A stretch of DNA of 36,290 nucleotides from Spirochaetales bacterium. GTDB lineage: Bacteria; Spirochaetota; Spirochaetia; Sphaerochaetales; Sphaerochaetaceae. Below are positions 25,604 to 33,130 of the stretch, piece by piece. The notes beneath the pieces were generated by a model. The model made no database searches, was not told the origin of the DNA, and saw only the letters and a program-made list of their open reading frames with translations. The stretch spans positions 1 to 36,290 of the forward strand of contig JAAYQW010000026.1 in NCBI GenBank assembly GCA_012519115.1, given 5' to 3'. Position 1 is the stretch's first letter. Each line of letters begins with the position of its first letter. The position numbers and the translations under genes were made by a program.

Positions 25604-25632
25604 ATAGTACCAGTAATTGTGGAAGCTGTCCA
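25604..25632 (-). promoter_or_regulatory. Promoter of tRNA-Val
   Basis: Minus-strand TGGACA (25632-25627), a 17-base spacer and TACTAT (25609-25604), 19 bases before the tRNA 5' end. Confidence 0.6.
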
Positions 25633-25651
25633 GTAGGTTTAGAGGGAGATG

Positions 25652-25692
25652 AACCATGAAGAGGTGCACCTCCTATTACCATCCAAAAATGG
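25652..25692. repeat. Nested palindrome downstream of the SHOCT gene
   Basis: The perfect 12-base palindrome GAGGTGCACCTC (25661-25672) lies inside arms AACCAT (25652-25657) and ATGGTT (25688-25693). No T-run follows on the minus strand. It may act as an mRNA 3'-end hairpin or a protein-binding site. Confidence 0.35.
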
Positions 25693-25947
25693 TTACTTCA
25701 GATCCTTCTTGATCGCTTCATACTCTTCCTTGGAGATTTCGCCTTTCGCATAGCGGACATTCAACGCTTCCAACACTTCCGAAGAGGATGAGTAGTTCTT
25801 ATGCTTTGACGTTCGAACAATCGCAATGATCGAAAGAACGATCGAAGCAACGAAGAGAATTACAATCGCCCAGAACAACCAGCTGTATGCTCCATAGAGC
25901 CTCAATCCAACCATCGGGCGAAATCCCAGTGTATATCCATACATCAT
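25693..25947 (-). CDS. Small membrane protein with C-terminal SHOCT domain
   Basis: 84 aa. One transmembrane helix at about residues 20-45 (YSWLFWAIVILFVASIVLSI), then a basic linker and a SHOCT (short C-terminal) motif: LEALNVRYAKGEISKEEYEA, then IKKDLK. SHOCT is a ~30-residue module thought to mediate oligomerisation or binding, usually appended to other domains. ATG 25947 is preferred (AGGAGG with 7-base spacing) over 25953. It is coupled, with an 11-base gap, to a second smaller SHOCT protein gene upstream; the two are diverged relatives. Confidence 0.85.
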   Translation of the reverse strand: MMYGYTLGFRPMVGLRLYGAYSWLFWAIVILFVASIVLSIIAIVRTSKHKNYSSSSEVLEALNVRYAKGEISKEEYEAIKKDLK

Positions 25948-25958
25948 CGTCATGCCTC

Positions 25959-26129
25959 CTACAATCCTAAATCTTTCTTAATCGTCTCGAACTCTTCCTT
26001 GGTGATCTCCCCTTTCGCATAGCGAAGCTTCAGAATCTCAAGGGGTTTTTCTTTGGATTCCCGGTAAGGGGGTTGATCACGAAAGATAAGATAGAGAACT
26101 AAAACCAGTAAAATAAGAAATAAAAACAT
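25959..26129 (-). CDS. Very small membrane SHOCT protein (56 aa)
   Basis: 56 aa, easily missed because of its size. MFLFLILLVLVLYLIF forms one membrane helix, then a short polar linker (RDQPPYRESKEKP) and a SHOCT motif LEILKLRYAKGEITKEEFET, then IKKDLGL. The motif is nearly identical to that of the gene 11 bases downstream. The start has AAGGAG 9 bases upstream, and a TTGACA-type promoter lies ahead. The pair probably forms one dicistronic unit making two interacting small membrane proteins; function is unknown. Confidence 0.85.
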   Translation of the reverse strand: MFLFLILLVLVLYLIFRDQPPYRESKEKPLEILKLRYAKGEITKEEFETIKKDLGL

Positions 26130-26150
26130 CTCTGTTTCTCCTTATCTAAA

Positions 26151-26179
26151 GTAGTAATAAAGCAGGAGAAAAGTGTCAA
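26151..26179 (-). promoter_or_regulatory. Promoter of the SHOCT gene pair
   Basis: Minus-strand TTGACA (26179-26174, consensus), a 17-base spacer and TACTAC (26156-26151), 22 bases before the ATG at 26129. Confidence 0.55.
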
Positions 26180-26242
26180 CAAAAGAGAGACGAACAACAC
26201 GGAATCGACACAAAAGACCGGATAGAAGACGGCATGAGACCT

Positions 26243-26269
26243 AAAAAAGGACCCGCCAACGACGGGTCC
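26243..26269 (-). terminator. Terminator of the porin-like gene
   Basis: Minus-strand GGACCCG, 7-base loop, CGGGTCC (26269-26249), then TTTTTT (26248-26243). A strong intrinsic terminator 28 bases past the stop codon. Confidence 0.92.
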
Positions 26270-26296
26270 TGTCCAACTGATTGATTACCTTTCAGC

Positions 26297-27271
26297 TTAG
26301 AACTTGATGGTAACGGTCGGGGTAAGGGTGAATGCCTTCTTGTCGACATCGTAACCGGCTGCGAGCTTGTAGGTAGCACCGCCAAAGGCGTAGCTGGTGG
26401 AAGCGTTAACAACAACATTCCAAGTATTCGCAAAATCACCAAAATCTGTAACTACGAATTTTGCATCGGCACCAATCTTAAATCCTTCAATCGTGGTCGA
26501 ATAGCCGCCACCGACTGCCATTGCGTGCTTCTTGGCAGCCAGTCGATATGCAACATATCCACTGATACCTTGGATACTGGTCGCTGCATCGACACCGACA
26601 ACCGAGGCCTTGGCGTCAACATCATAGGCGAACTGCGCGGTTGCAGCAAGATCGAAGTCTAAGTCAGCAAGCTTTTTGACGTCCACTTTCGCAGTAGCCA
26701 AGAGGTCGTTCTTAGCACTATCATTCGTGTAACCGACAGTAACATCAACTCCGTCAACGGGAGTTACCTGAGCAGAGACGACCATCGGGAACGCCTTGTT
26801 CGGGAAGAACGCAAAATACACTTTCGCGAGCTTGGCATATCCAAGGGTAATGCCAGAGTTCTGTGCAGTAGCCATTGCAGCTGCTTCCTTGCCGAGTGCG
26901 CCTTTGTTTGCAAACACGGAATAAGCACCCTTAGAGACGTTGGTACCGACATGGAGCGTGACAGCGAAATCACCAAGATCGACACCCTCGTCCTTCAAGG
27001 CCTTGTCAAGGTAGATGTCGGCTTTGGCATTAGCGAGCCCTTGCTCAGCACCATAGTTAAGAGCTCCGCCTATTGTAACTTTCCAATGCTCGCCGGTAAA
27101 AGATGAGACAATGTTAGCTGTGCCAGCATTCTCGTGCGCAACCGCTGCTGGTTTAGCAAAGGTGAATTTATAACCGGCAGTTAATTCCCCGCTGACCTCA
27201 ATTGGGGTAGCAGCAAACAGGGTTACTGCAACCATGAGAACCAGCGCCAAAGTTAAAAACTTTTTCTTCAT
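26297..27271 (-). CDS. Porin-like outer-membrane beta-barrel protein
   Basis: 324 aa. MKKKFLTLALVLMVAVTLFA is a signal peptide, with cleavage likely before ATPIEVSGELTAGY. The mature chain is a series of amphipathic strands rich in Ala, Gly, Val and Thr with few charges, typical of highly expressed porins (VTVGYTNDSAKNDLL, LDFDLAATAQFAYDV, TYKLAAGYDVDK), and ends TVTIKF with the terminal Phe expected for BAM insertion. Specific family not recognised; a Sphaerochaeta/Treponema-type major membrane protein is plausible. GGAG lies 9 bases before ATG 27271. The long structured leader and strong terminator point to regulated, high-level expression. Confidence 0.8.
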   Translation of the reverse strand: MKKKFLTLALVLMVAVTLFAATPIEVSGELTAGYKFTFAKPAAVAHENAGTANIVSSFTGEHWKVTIGGALNYGAEQGLANAKADIYLDKALKDEGVDLGDFAVTLHVGTNVSKGAYSVFANKGALGKEAAAMATAQNSGITLGYAKLAKVYFAFFPNKAFPMVVSAQVTPVDGVDVTVGYTNDSAKNDLLATAKVDVKKLADLDFDLAATAQFAYDVDAKASVVGVDAATSIQGISGYVAYRLAAKKHAMAVGGGYSTTIEGFKIGADAKFVVTDFGDFANTWNVVVNASTSYAFGGATYKLAAGYDVDKKAFTLTPTVTIKF

Positions 27272-27311
27272 GACGTAAATCTCCATTTTTTTGCGTGAGA
27301 GTTTATTTGTG

Positions 27312-27449
27312 ACATCAGTATGCTGATGTACCTTGATAGTTGAATGTAAAGACATTGTAGGAACAATGTATTTACGTGAGACTTGAGGTATATGTGTGAA
27401 GCTTGTGTGTTCAAATACGTAGAATGTGTGGAGCAGTTGAACACATTCT
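27312..27449 (-). promoter_or_regulatory. Hairpin-rich 5' leader of the porin-like gene
   Basis: Stem-loops in the transcribed direction: ACATCAG/CTGATGT with a 4-base loop (27312-27329); ACATTGT/ACAATGT with a 4-base loop (27352-27369); and two mutually exclusive pairings sharing one arm. AGAATGTGT (27421-27429) pairs with ACACATTCT (27441-27449), while TGTGTTCAA (27406-27414) pairs with TTGAACACA (27437-27445). No known riboswitch was recognised. Confidence 0.55.
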
Positions 27450-27728
27450 GCTTATTTGTGCTTTTGAAGAAGGTTACAAAGACATTATCGAATACTTTGT
27501 CAACTTTATTCTTGTACATAAGCTGTTTCACAATCATATAAGAATGATATACCCATTCACCTCGATCTCCTTGAAAAAGCCTATACTTTTCCAAGCGGTT
27601 GAGGAGGCCACACCCTCAATCCATCTCTCCCAGGGAAGGTTTGATCCCATGACTTACCTACAGAGTATACTCTATGTACTTATAAGAATCTAGCAAAATC
27701 CTCCTCAATTCGCTCAATTTATGGGTTT
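27450..27728. other. Intergenic stretch between histidine kinase and porin-like genes
   Basis: No credible gene on either strand; frames of about 100 codons here lack ribosome-binding sites and family features. A minus-strand TTGACA lies near 27495-27500 but has no good -10 at normal spacing. A 12-base palindrome AGAGTATACTCT lies at 27662-27673. The porin-like gene's promoter is probably in this stretch or in the leader. Confidence 0.4.
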
Positions 27729-29129
27729 TTACCATGAAATTTCGCATTTTACCTCGTCTTTTTGCTGTTCGATCGTCGCATTGCCCTGATGAAGCCGCAT
27801 AATCTGATGCACAATCGGCAATCCCATCCCGCTGCCGCTGGAACTTCGAGCACGGTCACCCCGCTCCCAAGGCTCGAAAAAATTGATCTCTTGCGGCAAC
27901 AACCCTTTGTTGGTGAACACCATGGAATGAGAATCGATGACCCATCGGATCGGTTCGTTGGAAGCGTTGAGGGCGTTTGACAACAGAGCCTTTGCTGCAT
28001 AGCCCAGCAACGTCCGGTCTCCGACGAGTTCTTCGGTGTTCACTGCAAGCTCGATTCGTTCGCTCTCCGTTGATTGAAGCATCTCTTTTGCAAATTCATT
28101 GGCATTAAATGGTCTTTGATCAATCGGAGGTTCCTGTCCGAGGAGGTGGGCGTAGAGCGAGACCTGAGCGATCCGCTCGTTGAGGAGAGCGTGCTCGCTC
28201 TGTACTTTTGTGATCGTTTCGTGTGAAAGGGGGAACACTTCGTCCTGGATTCCCTCTAGAAGCAGCCCCATCGCGGTCAAAGGTGTATTGAAGTCATGGC
28301 TGATCGAGCGGAGCCATGCTTGCCGGGAAAGCTTGTTATGCAACAGGGTCTGATCGAGCGCCTCGATCGAAGCGTTGATCGTTTCCTGCTCATCGTACTT
28401 CGGCTTAGGCAGCTGAACGTTGTTCTCTCCCCTGCTCAGCTCCTCAAGCGCCAAAGAGATCTCATCGCTGTATCGCTGCGTCCTTTTACTGATCACCGCC
28501 CCGAGGAAGAGCGCCAGGATCAAACTGAGGGGAATCGACCAGATGAATGGGGCGACCAGCGCCTTCAAAATGAAGGATGTGCTCTTGTAGGTGAACGGGG
28601 TATACGTCAACACATCGATGTAGCCGACCTCCTCCCCGTTCACCGTAAGGGTGAAGCTTCCGGCGATGTCCGAAGGTCCGACCTCCGAAGAAAGGGGGAT
28701 TCGCTGACTTTTGATGCTTCGCTCTTCTCTCAGTGAGAAGGTCTGGGCGTTGAGTTCAATCGTATACGAAGGAATCCGAATCCGTCTTGTGGTTCGATTC
28801 GCCGGTTTGGCGGAAAGCGTGATTCCGCCCCGGGTCTTGCCGAACGCCAAAGTGATCGTCTGGTCGCTGCTGCGGACCACCACCCCACTGACGCGATCAT
28901 CCATCGCCGCCAACAGGGCGCGATGAAGCGTCTGTTGGCTAAGCGTGTTCGTTGCGATCGCTTCTTCGAGCAACAGGGAGAAGCGCTGATGATACTCTTC
29001 AAACACCGACTCCGACCAGACCCGGCGCTGATACGCCTCATTGAAGAAGAACACCCCGACCTGGATGAGGAGCACCAACAGCGCCACGGAAGCGAAACCG
29101 AAGAAGAGGCGGACAAACTGCTTTCTCAT
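27729..29129 (-). CDS. Membrane sensor histidine kinase
   Basis: 466 aa. TM1 about residues 7-30, a ~160-residue periplasmic sensor region with no recognised domain, TM2 about 190-213, HAMP-like linker to ~265, then DHp and ATPase domains. The phospho-accepting His278 lies in SISHDFNTPLTAM, an altered H-box (usual SHELRTPL). The N-box is LLSNALNAS and the G2 box GSGMGLPIVHQI. The G1 region (VFTNKGLLPQEINFFEPWERG) has Asn in place of the usual Asp-Asn-Gly. It overlaps the upstream regulator gene by ATGA, so both are translated together. Probable partner of the regulator at 29126-29818; the stimulus is unknown. Confidence 0.92.
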   Translation of the reverse strand: MRKQFVRLFFGFASVALLVLLIQVGVFFFNEAYQRRVWSESVFEEYHQRFSLLLEEAIATNTLSQQTLHRALLAAMDDRVSGVVVRSSDQTITLAFGKTRGGITLSAKPANRTTRRIRIPSYTIELNAQTFSLREERSIKSQRIPLSSEVGPSDIAGSFTLTVNGEEVGYIDVLTYTPFTYKSTSFILKALVAPFIWSIPLSLILALFLGAVISKRTQRYSDEISLALEELSRGENNVQLPKPKYDEQETINASIEALDQTLLHNKLSRQAWLRSISHDFNTPLTAMGLLLEGIQDEVFPLSHETITKVQSEHALLNERIAQVSLYAHLLGQEPPIDQRPFNANEFAKEMLQSTESERIELAVNTEELVGDRTLLGYAAKALLSNALNASNEPIRWVIDSHSMVFTNKGLLPQEINFFEPWERGDRARSSSGSGMGLPIVHQIMRLHQGNATIEQQKDEVKCEISW

Positions 29130-29818
29130 TCTGCCACGTCCTTCTTGGGGGAACCGAGGAAGCGATACCCATATCCGCGAATCGTTTCAATCCAATCTCC
29201 ACCACCCAGTTTCGCCCGAATATTCTTGATGTGGGTATCCACTACCCGCTCATACGACTCGTAGGTGTAGTCGAAACAGTATTTGAGGATGTCCTCCCGG
29301 GTACACAGCTGATTCAGGTTTTCAATCAGGTACTCAAGCACCCGCCATTCAGCCGCGGTCAGGTTCATCAGTTCGCCGTTGATATGCGCCTGATGAGTCC
29401 CTTGATCGAAGGTAAGAACCTCATCTCCGATATAGTAGGTGTCACTCGGCGGCGTGCTTGTGCGGCGCAGGACCGCCTGAACCCGCATCATCAGCTCTTT
29501 CGGACTGAACGGCTTGGTAACATAATCATCCGCTCCAAGCTCAAATCCCAAGATCCGATCGCTCTCCTCGATTCGGGCGGTCATGAAGATGACCGGAATA
29601 TCCTTCTCCTCTTTCAGCTCTTTGATGAACATGAATCCATCCCCGTCCGGCAGCATCACATCCTGGATGAGCAAATCGGGGGTTTCCGTCCGGAGCGCCT
29701 TTTTTGTTGAGGCCAAATCTCCGAACTCGCGCACTTCGTAGCCGGAAAGCTCCAGGTACTGGCGTACCCCGTCCCGGATTACCACATGATCTTCGACGAT
29801 GTAAATAAGCGGTTTCAT
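29126..29818 (-). CDS. OmpR/PhoB-type response regulator
   Basis: 230 aa. Receiver domain (1-120) with all key residues: acidic pair E9/D10, phospho-accepting D53 in LLIQDVMLPDGDGF, Thr in VIFMTAR and Lys in YVTKPFSPKEL. The DNA-binding winged helix (about 135-225) shows LTAAEWRVLEYLIEN, VVDTHIKNIRAKLGG and IETIRGYGYRF. It is located between its paralogue (7 bases upstream) and the kinase (4-base overlap), and is the orthodox output partner of that kinase. It is about as long as, and clearly homologous to, the neighbouring regulator. Confidence 0.95.
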   Translation of the reverse strand: MKPLIYIVEDHVVIRDGVRQYLELSGYEVREFGDLASTKKALRTETPDLLIQDVMLPDGDGFMFIKELKEEKDIPVIFMTARIEESDRILGFELGADDYVTKPFSPKELMMRVQAVLRRTSTPPSDTYYIGDEVLTFDQGTHQAHINGELMNLTAAEWRVLEYLIENLNQLCTREDILKYCFDYTYESYERVVDTHIKNIRAKLGGGDWIETIRGYGYRFLGSPKKDVAE

Positions 29819-29824
29819 CTCTCA

Positions 29825-30532
29825 TTATCCATGGTGCGGGACCGATTGCCCGCTGAAGCGATAGCCGTACCCCCGCACAGTTTCAATCCATTCGGAACCC
29901 ATCGGTCCGATTTTCTTCCGTATATTCTTGATGTGGGTATCGACGCTGCGGTCGTAGGATTCGAAACTGTAATCAAAACAGTGTTCGAGAATCTGAGATC
30001 GCGTAATCAGAATACCCGCATTTGCAACCAGATAGCTCATGATTCGCCACTCCATCGTGGTCAGACTGATCGCTTCCCCATCAAGGCTGAAGATGTGGCT
30101 CTCCTCATCAAGCCGGAGGCTGGACGAACCGAGCGTCCAATTCGTCGCGCTATCCTTCTTGGAAGAGCTCAACTCAATCCTGGTGAACAGCGCCTTTACC
30201 CGCAACGTGAGTTCCTTGGCGGAAAACGGCTTGCACACATAGTCGTCCGCACCGAGCTCAAAGCCGAAGATCCGGTCGCTTTCCGCGCTTCTGCCGGTAA
30301 CGAAGATCACCGGCAGCGTGTGGCTCTGCTTCATCTTCTTTAAAAAGGTGAAGCCGTCGCCGTCGCTGTGGTGTACTTCAAGAATCAGAAGATCGGGAGC
30401 TTGCTTGTTCAAGGCCATCTGAAGACCATGAAGCTCTTCAAACGTCTGCACCTCAAACCCCGAGAGTTCCAAATATTGCTTCATCGCTTCGCGGTCGTCG
30501 CTGCAGCCGTCCGCCACGTACACCAACTTCAT
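29825..30532 (-). CDS. OmpR-type regulator with degenerate receiver (Asp to Glu)
   Basis: 235 aa, a tandem paralogue of the next gene: same YLELSG helix, SDGDGF, ESDRIFGFELGADDYVCKPF and C-terminal winged helix (LTTMEWRIMSYLV, SVDTHIKNIRKKIG, ETVRGYGYRF). The phospho-acceptor is Glu52 (LLILEVHHSDGDGF), one of the acidic-pocket residues is Gly9 (VADGCSDD), and the conserved Met-Leu-Pro after the acceptor is HHS. Phosphorylation by a kinase is therefore unlikely; Glu often mimics the active state. The output domain and switch Thr/Lys are intact. It is first in the three-gene operon with a good ribosome-binding site (GAGGTAGG). Confidence 0.92.
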   Translation of the reverse strand: MKLVYVADGCSDDREAMKQYLELSGFEVQTFEELHGLQMALNKQAPDLLILEVHHSDGDGFTFLKKMKQSHTLPVIFVTGRSAESDRIFGFELGADDYVCKPFSAKELTLRVKALFTRIELSSSKKDSATNWTLGSSSLRLDEESHIFSLDGEAISLTTMEWRIMSYLVANAGILITRSQILEHCFDYSFESYDRSVDTHIKNIRKKIGPMGSEWIETVRGYGYRFSGQSVPHHG

Positions 30533-30656
30533 AGCCTACCTCATCACTTCTCAAGCCCTTTTGCAAGAGCCTTTGCATATTCAACACATTACTTCACATG
30601 TTCTACACAATCATAAATTGTGCCCGCTCATCCGTCAATTGCTGATTGGATTCATA

Positions 30657-30685
30657 TTGCCCTCCTTGGACGAGCTCTGTACACT
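30657..30685 (+). promoter_or_regulatory. Putative promoter of the NusG-II gene, near-leaderless
   Basis: TTGCCC (30657-30662), a 17-base spacer and TACACT (30680-30685), ending 6 bases before the ATG, which has no ribosome-binding site. Confidence 0.4.
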
Positions 30686-30691
30686 CAAAGC

Positions 30692-31060
30692 ATGAAGATT
30701 CCGGGCTCCTTGGCGGGCGATATCATAATCATCATTCTCTGTGCAGTGGCGGTCTTCTTCGTCTTTGCTTCAAGTCAAAACAGCGGCAGCGGATATGTGT
30801 CCGTTCAGACATCCGACGGCATCTACCGATATTCACTGGACAGCGACCGGCTTTTCACCATAACAGGACCCCTCGGCGATACGATCATAGAGATCCGGGA
30901 TGGCAAAGCCCGGATCATCGACTCGGCGTGTCCCACTAAGACATGCACCTTCCAGACCCCGATCGATCGGAGCGGCTCATTCATCGCATGTCTACCCAAC
31001 CATGTCCTGCTTACCGTCGTCGGGTCGATGAACGAGGAGGTGGATGATGTCGCCTACTGA
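30692..31060 (+). CDS. NusG domain II-containing membrane protein
   Basis: 122 aa. One N-terminal membrane helix (GDIIIIILCAVAVFFVFA), then a NusG-II beta domain (PF07009 style): VSVQTSDGIYRYSLDSDR, GDTIIEIRDGKARIIDSACP, then TKTCTFQ, and ACLPNHVLLTVVG. The CP...C..C-type cysteines (three in all) are typical. These proteins are extracytoplasmic and commonly sit beside Gx-type membrane proteins and ApbE or FMN-binding genes, so a link to redox cofactor or electron transfer is suspected but not shown. It overlaps the next gene's start (14 bases), hence translational coupling. An upstream in-frame ATG at 30620 lacks support. Confidence 0.85.
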   Translation: MKIPGSLAGDIIIIILCAVAVFFVFASSQNSGSGYVSVQTSDGIYRYSLDSDRLFTITGPLGDTIIEIRDGKARIIDSACPTKTCTFQTPIDRSGSFIACLPNHVLLTVVGSMNEEVDDVAY

Positions 31061-32156
31061 TCGAAAAATCTCCTTCATCGCCGCCAGCACCCTGCTCCTC
31101 TCCTCCTTGGAGCACCTCATCCCCAAACCGCTTCCGTTTCTTCGCCTCGGGCTGGCCAATCTGCCGCTGCTTCTGGTCCTCCAATCGATTGATTACCCCC
31201 CCTACTTCTTCATCCTTCTGCTCAAAGCGATCGGTCAGGGAATGGTCAGCGGAACGCTCTTCTCCTATCTGTTCTTCATCTCGCTGGCCGGAACGATGAG
31301 CAGCGGCTTCACGATGAAACTCCTGAAAGGGTTATTGAAGAAGCGAGTGTCCCTGGTCGGCATCAGCGTAGTCGGAGCGTTCGTCAGCAACCTGGCGCAG
31401 CTTCAGGTCGCTTCATGGGTCGTATATGGACCGGCGATCTGGGTAGCGGCCCCCTTGATGCTCGGACTGGGGATGATCACTTCGATCATCTTGGGCTTCC
31501 TCGGCGAGCGCTACCTACAATATGGGTCTTTTCCCAAAACATTCCTGACCGACTCCTTTGAACCGGTTCTGCCGACCGTCGAGGAGCAAACCCACCATAT
31601 CGAACGCACGATCGCGATGATTGTCGCGATCGCGGCGATTCTGTTCGCCCAAGGCCCGATTCCGCTCTTGATGATTACCCTCCTGATGTATGCGATTCAA
31701 AGGATGTCGCGCCGAAAGATTCGTCTTCTCCCCCCATTGATGCTGCTCTTCTCCCTGATTCTCCTGGCCCTCTTCGAACCGAGCGGCCAAGTCATCTTCA
31801 CCCTCGGGACCTTGGCACTGACAAAAGGCTCGATCGCCTTGGCCTTGACCAAAGGCTTGAGGCTGATCGCCCTGCTCTCCGCCAGTCAGAGCCTGGTTTC
31901 CTCCAATCCCCGGTTCAAAGGCAGGCTCGCATCTCTTCTCGTCCTGGCCCTTTCCTACTTCGGGATTCTTACCGCGTGCTTCAGAACGGTAAAAGGCTCG
32001 CTTTTGGAACGAGTGGACGGAGCGCTCTTTTGCGGAGCGAAAGGAACCCTTCAAGCGGTTCACAGCAGCCAAAACGAGCAAGGCTCTTCCGTTTCGATCA
32101 TCATCACGACGATCCTCGTCGTCGGGATATCGATAGCAAGCAGGGTGTGGATGTAG
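31047..32156 (+). CDS. Gx-type (heptaprenyl diphosphate synthase component I-like) membrane protein with extra membrane domain
   Basis: 369 aa. Residues ~1-165 match the Gx/Hpre_diP_synt_I family (PF07456): SLEHLIPKPLPFLRLGLANL, LPLLLVLQ, KAIGQGMVSGTLFSYLFFIS, with five to six membrane helices. The remaining ~200 residues add more helices (IAAILFAQGPIPLLMITLLM, ALALTKGLRLIALLSASQSL) that resemble an ECF transporter T-component (CbiQ-like) core. Family members are usually about half this length, so this looks like a fusion. The ATG at 31047 fits GGAGG spacing best (31044 also possible). Paired with the NusG-II gene; likely inner-membrane transport or quinone/flavin-related. Confidence 0.8.
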   Translation: MSPTDRKISFIAASTLLLSSLEHLIPKPLPFLRLGLANLPLLLVLQSIDYPPYFFILLLKAIGQGMVSGTLFSYLFFISLAGTMSSGFTMKLLKGLLKKRVSLVGISVVGAFVSNLAQLQVASWVVYGPAIWVAAPLMLGLGMITSIILGFLGERYLQYGSFPKTFLTDSFEPVLPTVEEQTHHIERTIAMIVAIAAILFAQGPIPLLMITLLMYAIQRMSRRKIRLLPPLMLLFSLILLALFEPSGQVIFTLGTLALTKGSIALALTKGLRLIALLSASQSLVSSNPRFKGRLASLLVLALSYFGILTACFRTVKGSLLERVDGALFCGAKGTLQAVHSSQNEQGSSVSIIITTILVVGISIASRVWM

Positions 32157-32208
32157 AAACACCTTTTCCCGGCTATGCAAAGACCAGCTATTTCTCTACT
32201 GTAGAGAT

Positions 32209-32694
32209 ATGCCGACCATCAAGCTTATCTGCACGGATATCGACGGAACAATGCTCCGCCCCGACCACTCGATCGGCCCTCGGACCAAGGCGACGATTCA
32301 AGCCGCCTACAAGAAGGGGATCATCGTTGCGTTGATCAGCGGCCGAATCAGAAGCAGTCTTGTGAACATTCAGAACGAACTGGGCATCTCAGGCCCGCTG
32401 GGAACGCTCAATGGATCGCTGGCATTGGACGAGAAGGGCAAACCGATCTTGGAACATCCGCTTCAAAGCGACGAGATTCACCACATCCTCGAATGGGTGA
32501 AGCACACCGATTTGAATACGTTCGTCTATACGAACGACAACTGGTATGCCTCGGAGGAGGGGTATTGGACGGATCATGAATTGACCATCAGCGGCATCAA
32601 AGGGCAAATCCTTTCCTTTGATGAGATCGAAGGGCGCCTCGGCGATCGAAGCTATTCTATAACAGATCGCGCAGACGCTCGACCGCCTCGATAG
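32209..32694 (+). pseudogene. Truncated Cof/HAD-IIB family phosphatase
   Basis: 161 aa against ~265-280 normally. Motif I (TDIDGTML, nucleophile Asp) and motif II (ALISGR) are intact and the cap domain begins (LNGSLALDEKGKPILEHPL, FVYTNDNWYASEEGYW). The second half of the cap, the motif III lysine and motif IV (GDxxND) are absent. After SFDEIEGRLGDRS the frame runs into antisense sequence of the ferredoxin gene and ends [11 protein letters not shown]. The break lies at about 32650, where the ferredoxin gene's 3' end begins. A 7-bp inverted repeat TCTCTAC/GTAGAGA lies just before the ATG. Probably inactive. Confidence 0.8.
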
Positions 32695-33130
32695 GGAAGG
32701 CGGGATCCTCCCGATATCTCTCCTTGAGCCCGTTAAGGAATTCTTTCACAGCAGCGCTTTGCGGCAACATATACCCGCCTTCACGAACACAATCCTCAGC
32801 CAGCACTTCCAACGAGAAATCGAGAGCCTTTCGGGCAAGGCGGTGATCGTCGCCCAGCGCATTGGCCAACTGTCTTGTTTTCACCTTCGATTCAGCGAGA
32901 GCGAAGAGCGTTTGCACCACATCTTCGTGTTTCGGTTGCGGCTTGGGATAGTTCTTGGGAACCAGATAGATCGCTCCGCCGGGGCACGCATCAACGCACA
33001 GGCGACATCCGTCCAAACATTTTGAAGCGTCGATTTGACCGCTTTCCGTATCGGTAGCCCCGGTCGGGCAGACAAAGAGGCAGATGCAATCCTTCGTACA
33101 CAAGCGTACATTACGGGAAGCAAACATCAT
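32657..33130 (-). CDS. Ferredoxin-type 4Fe-4S protein with helical C-terminal domain
   Basis: 157 aa. Two four-Cys clusters in the N-terminal third: C11-x3-C15-x-C17-x3-C21-P and C38-x3-C42-x2-C45-x3-C49-P, i.e. near-ferredoxin spacing that departs from the standard CxxCxxCxxxCP in both. Residues ~65-157 form a helical domain without cysteines except one ([20 protein letters not shown], then [14 protein letters not shown]); function unknown. The start overlaps the rubredoxin-protein stop as ATGA with GGAGGTG upstream, so the two are co-translated. It probably passes electrons to or from the rubredoxin-containing partner. Confidence 0.85.
   Translation of the reverse strand: MMFASRNVRLCTKDCICLFVCPTGATDTESGQIDASKCLDGCRLCVDACPGGAIYLVPKNYPKPQPKHEDVVQTLFALAESKVKTRQLANALGDDHRLARKALDFSLEVLAEDCVREGGYMLPQSAAVKEFLNGLKERYREDPAFPIEAVERLRDLL

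Noticed and set aside
27403-27693. Frames of about 100 codons on both strands between the porin-like and kinase genes
   Set aside because: Atypical composition (Tyr/Ile/His-rich), no ribosome-binding sites, and they cover a hairpin-rich leader.
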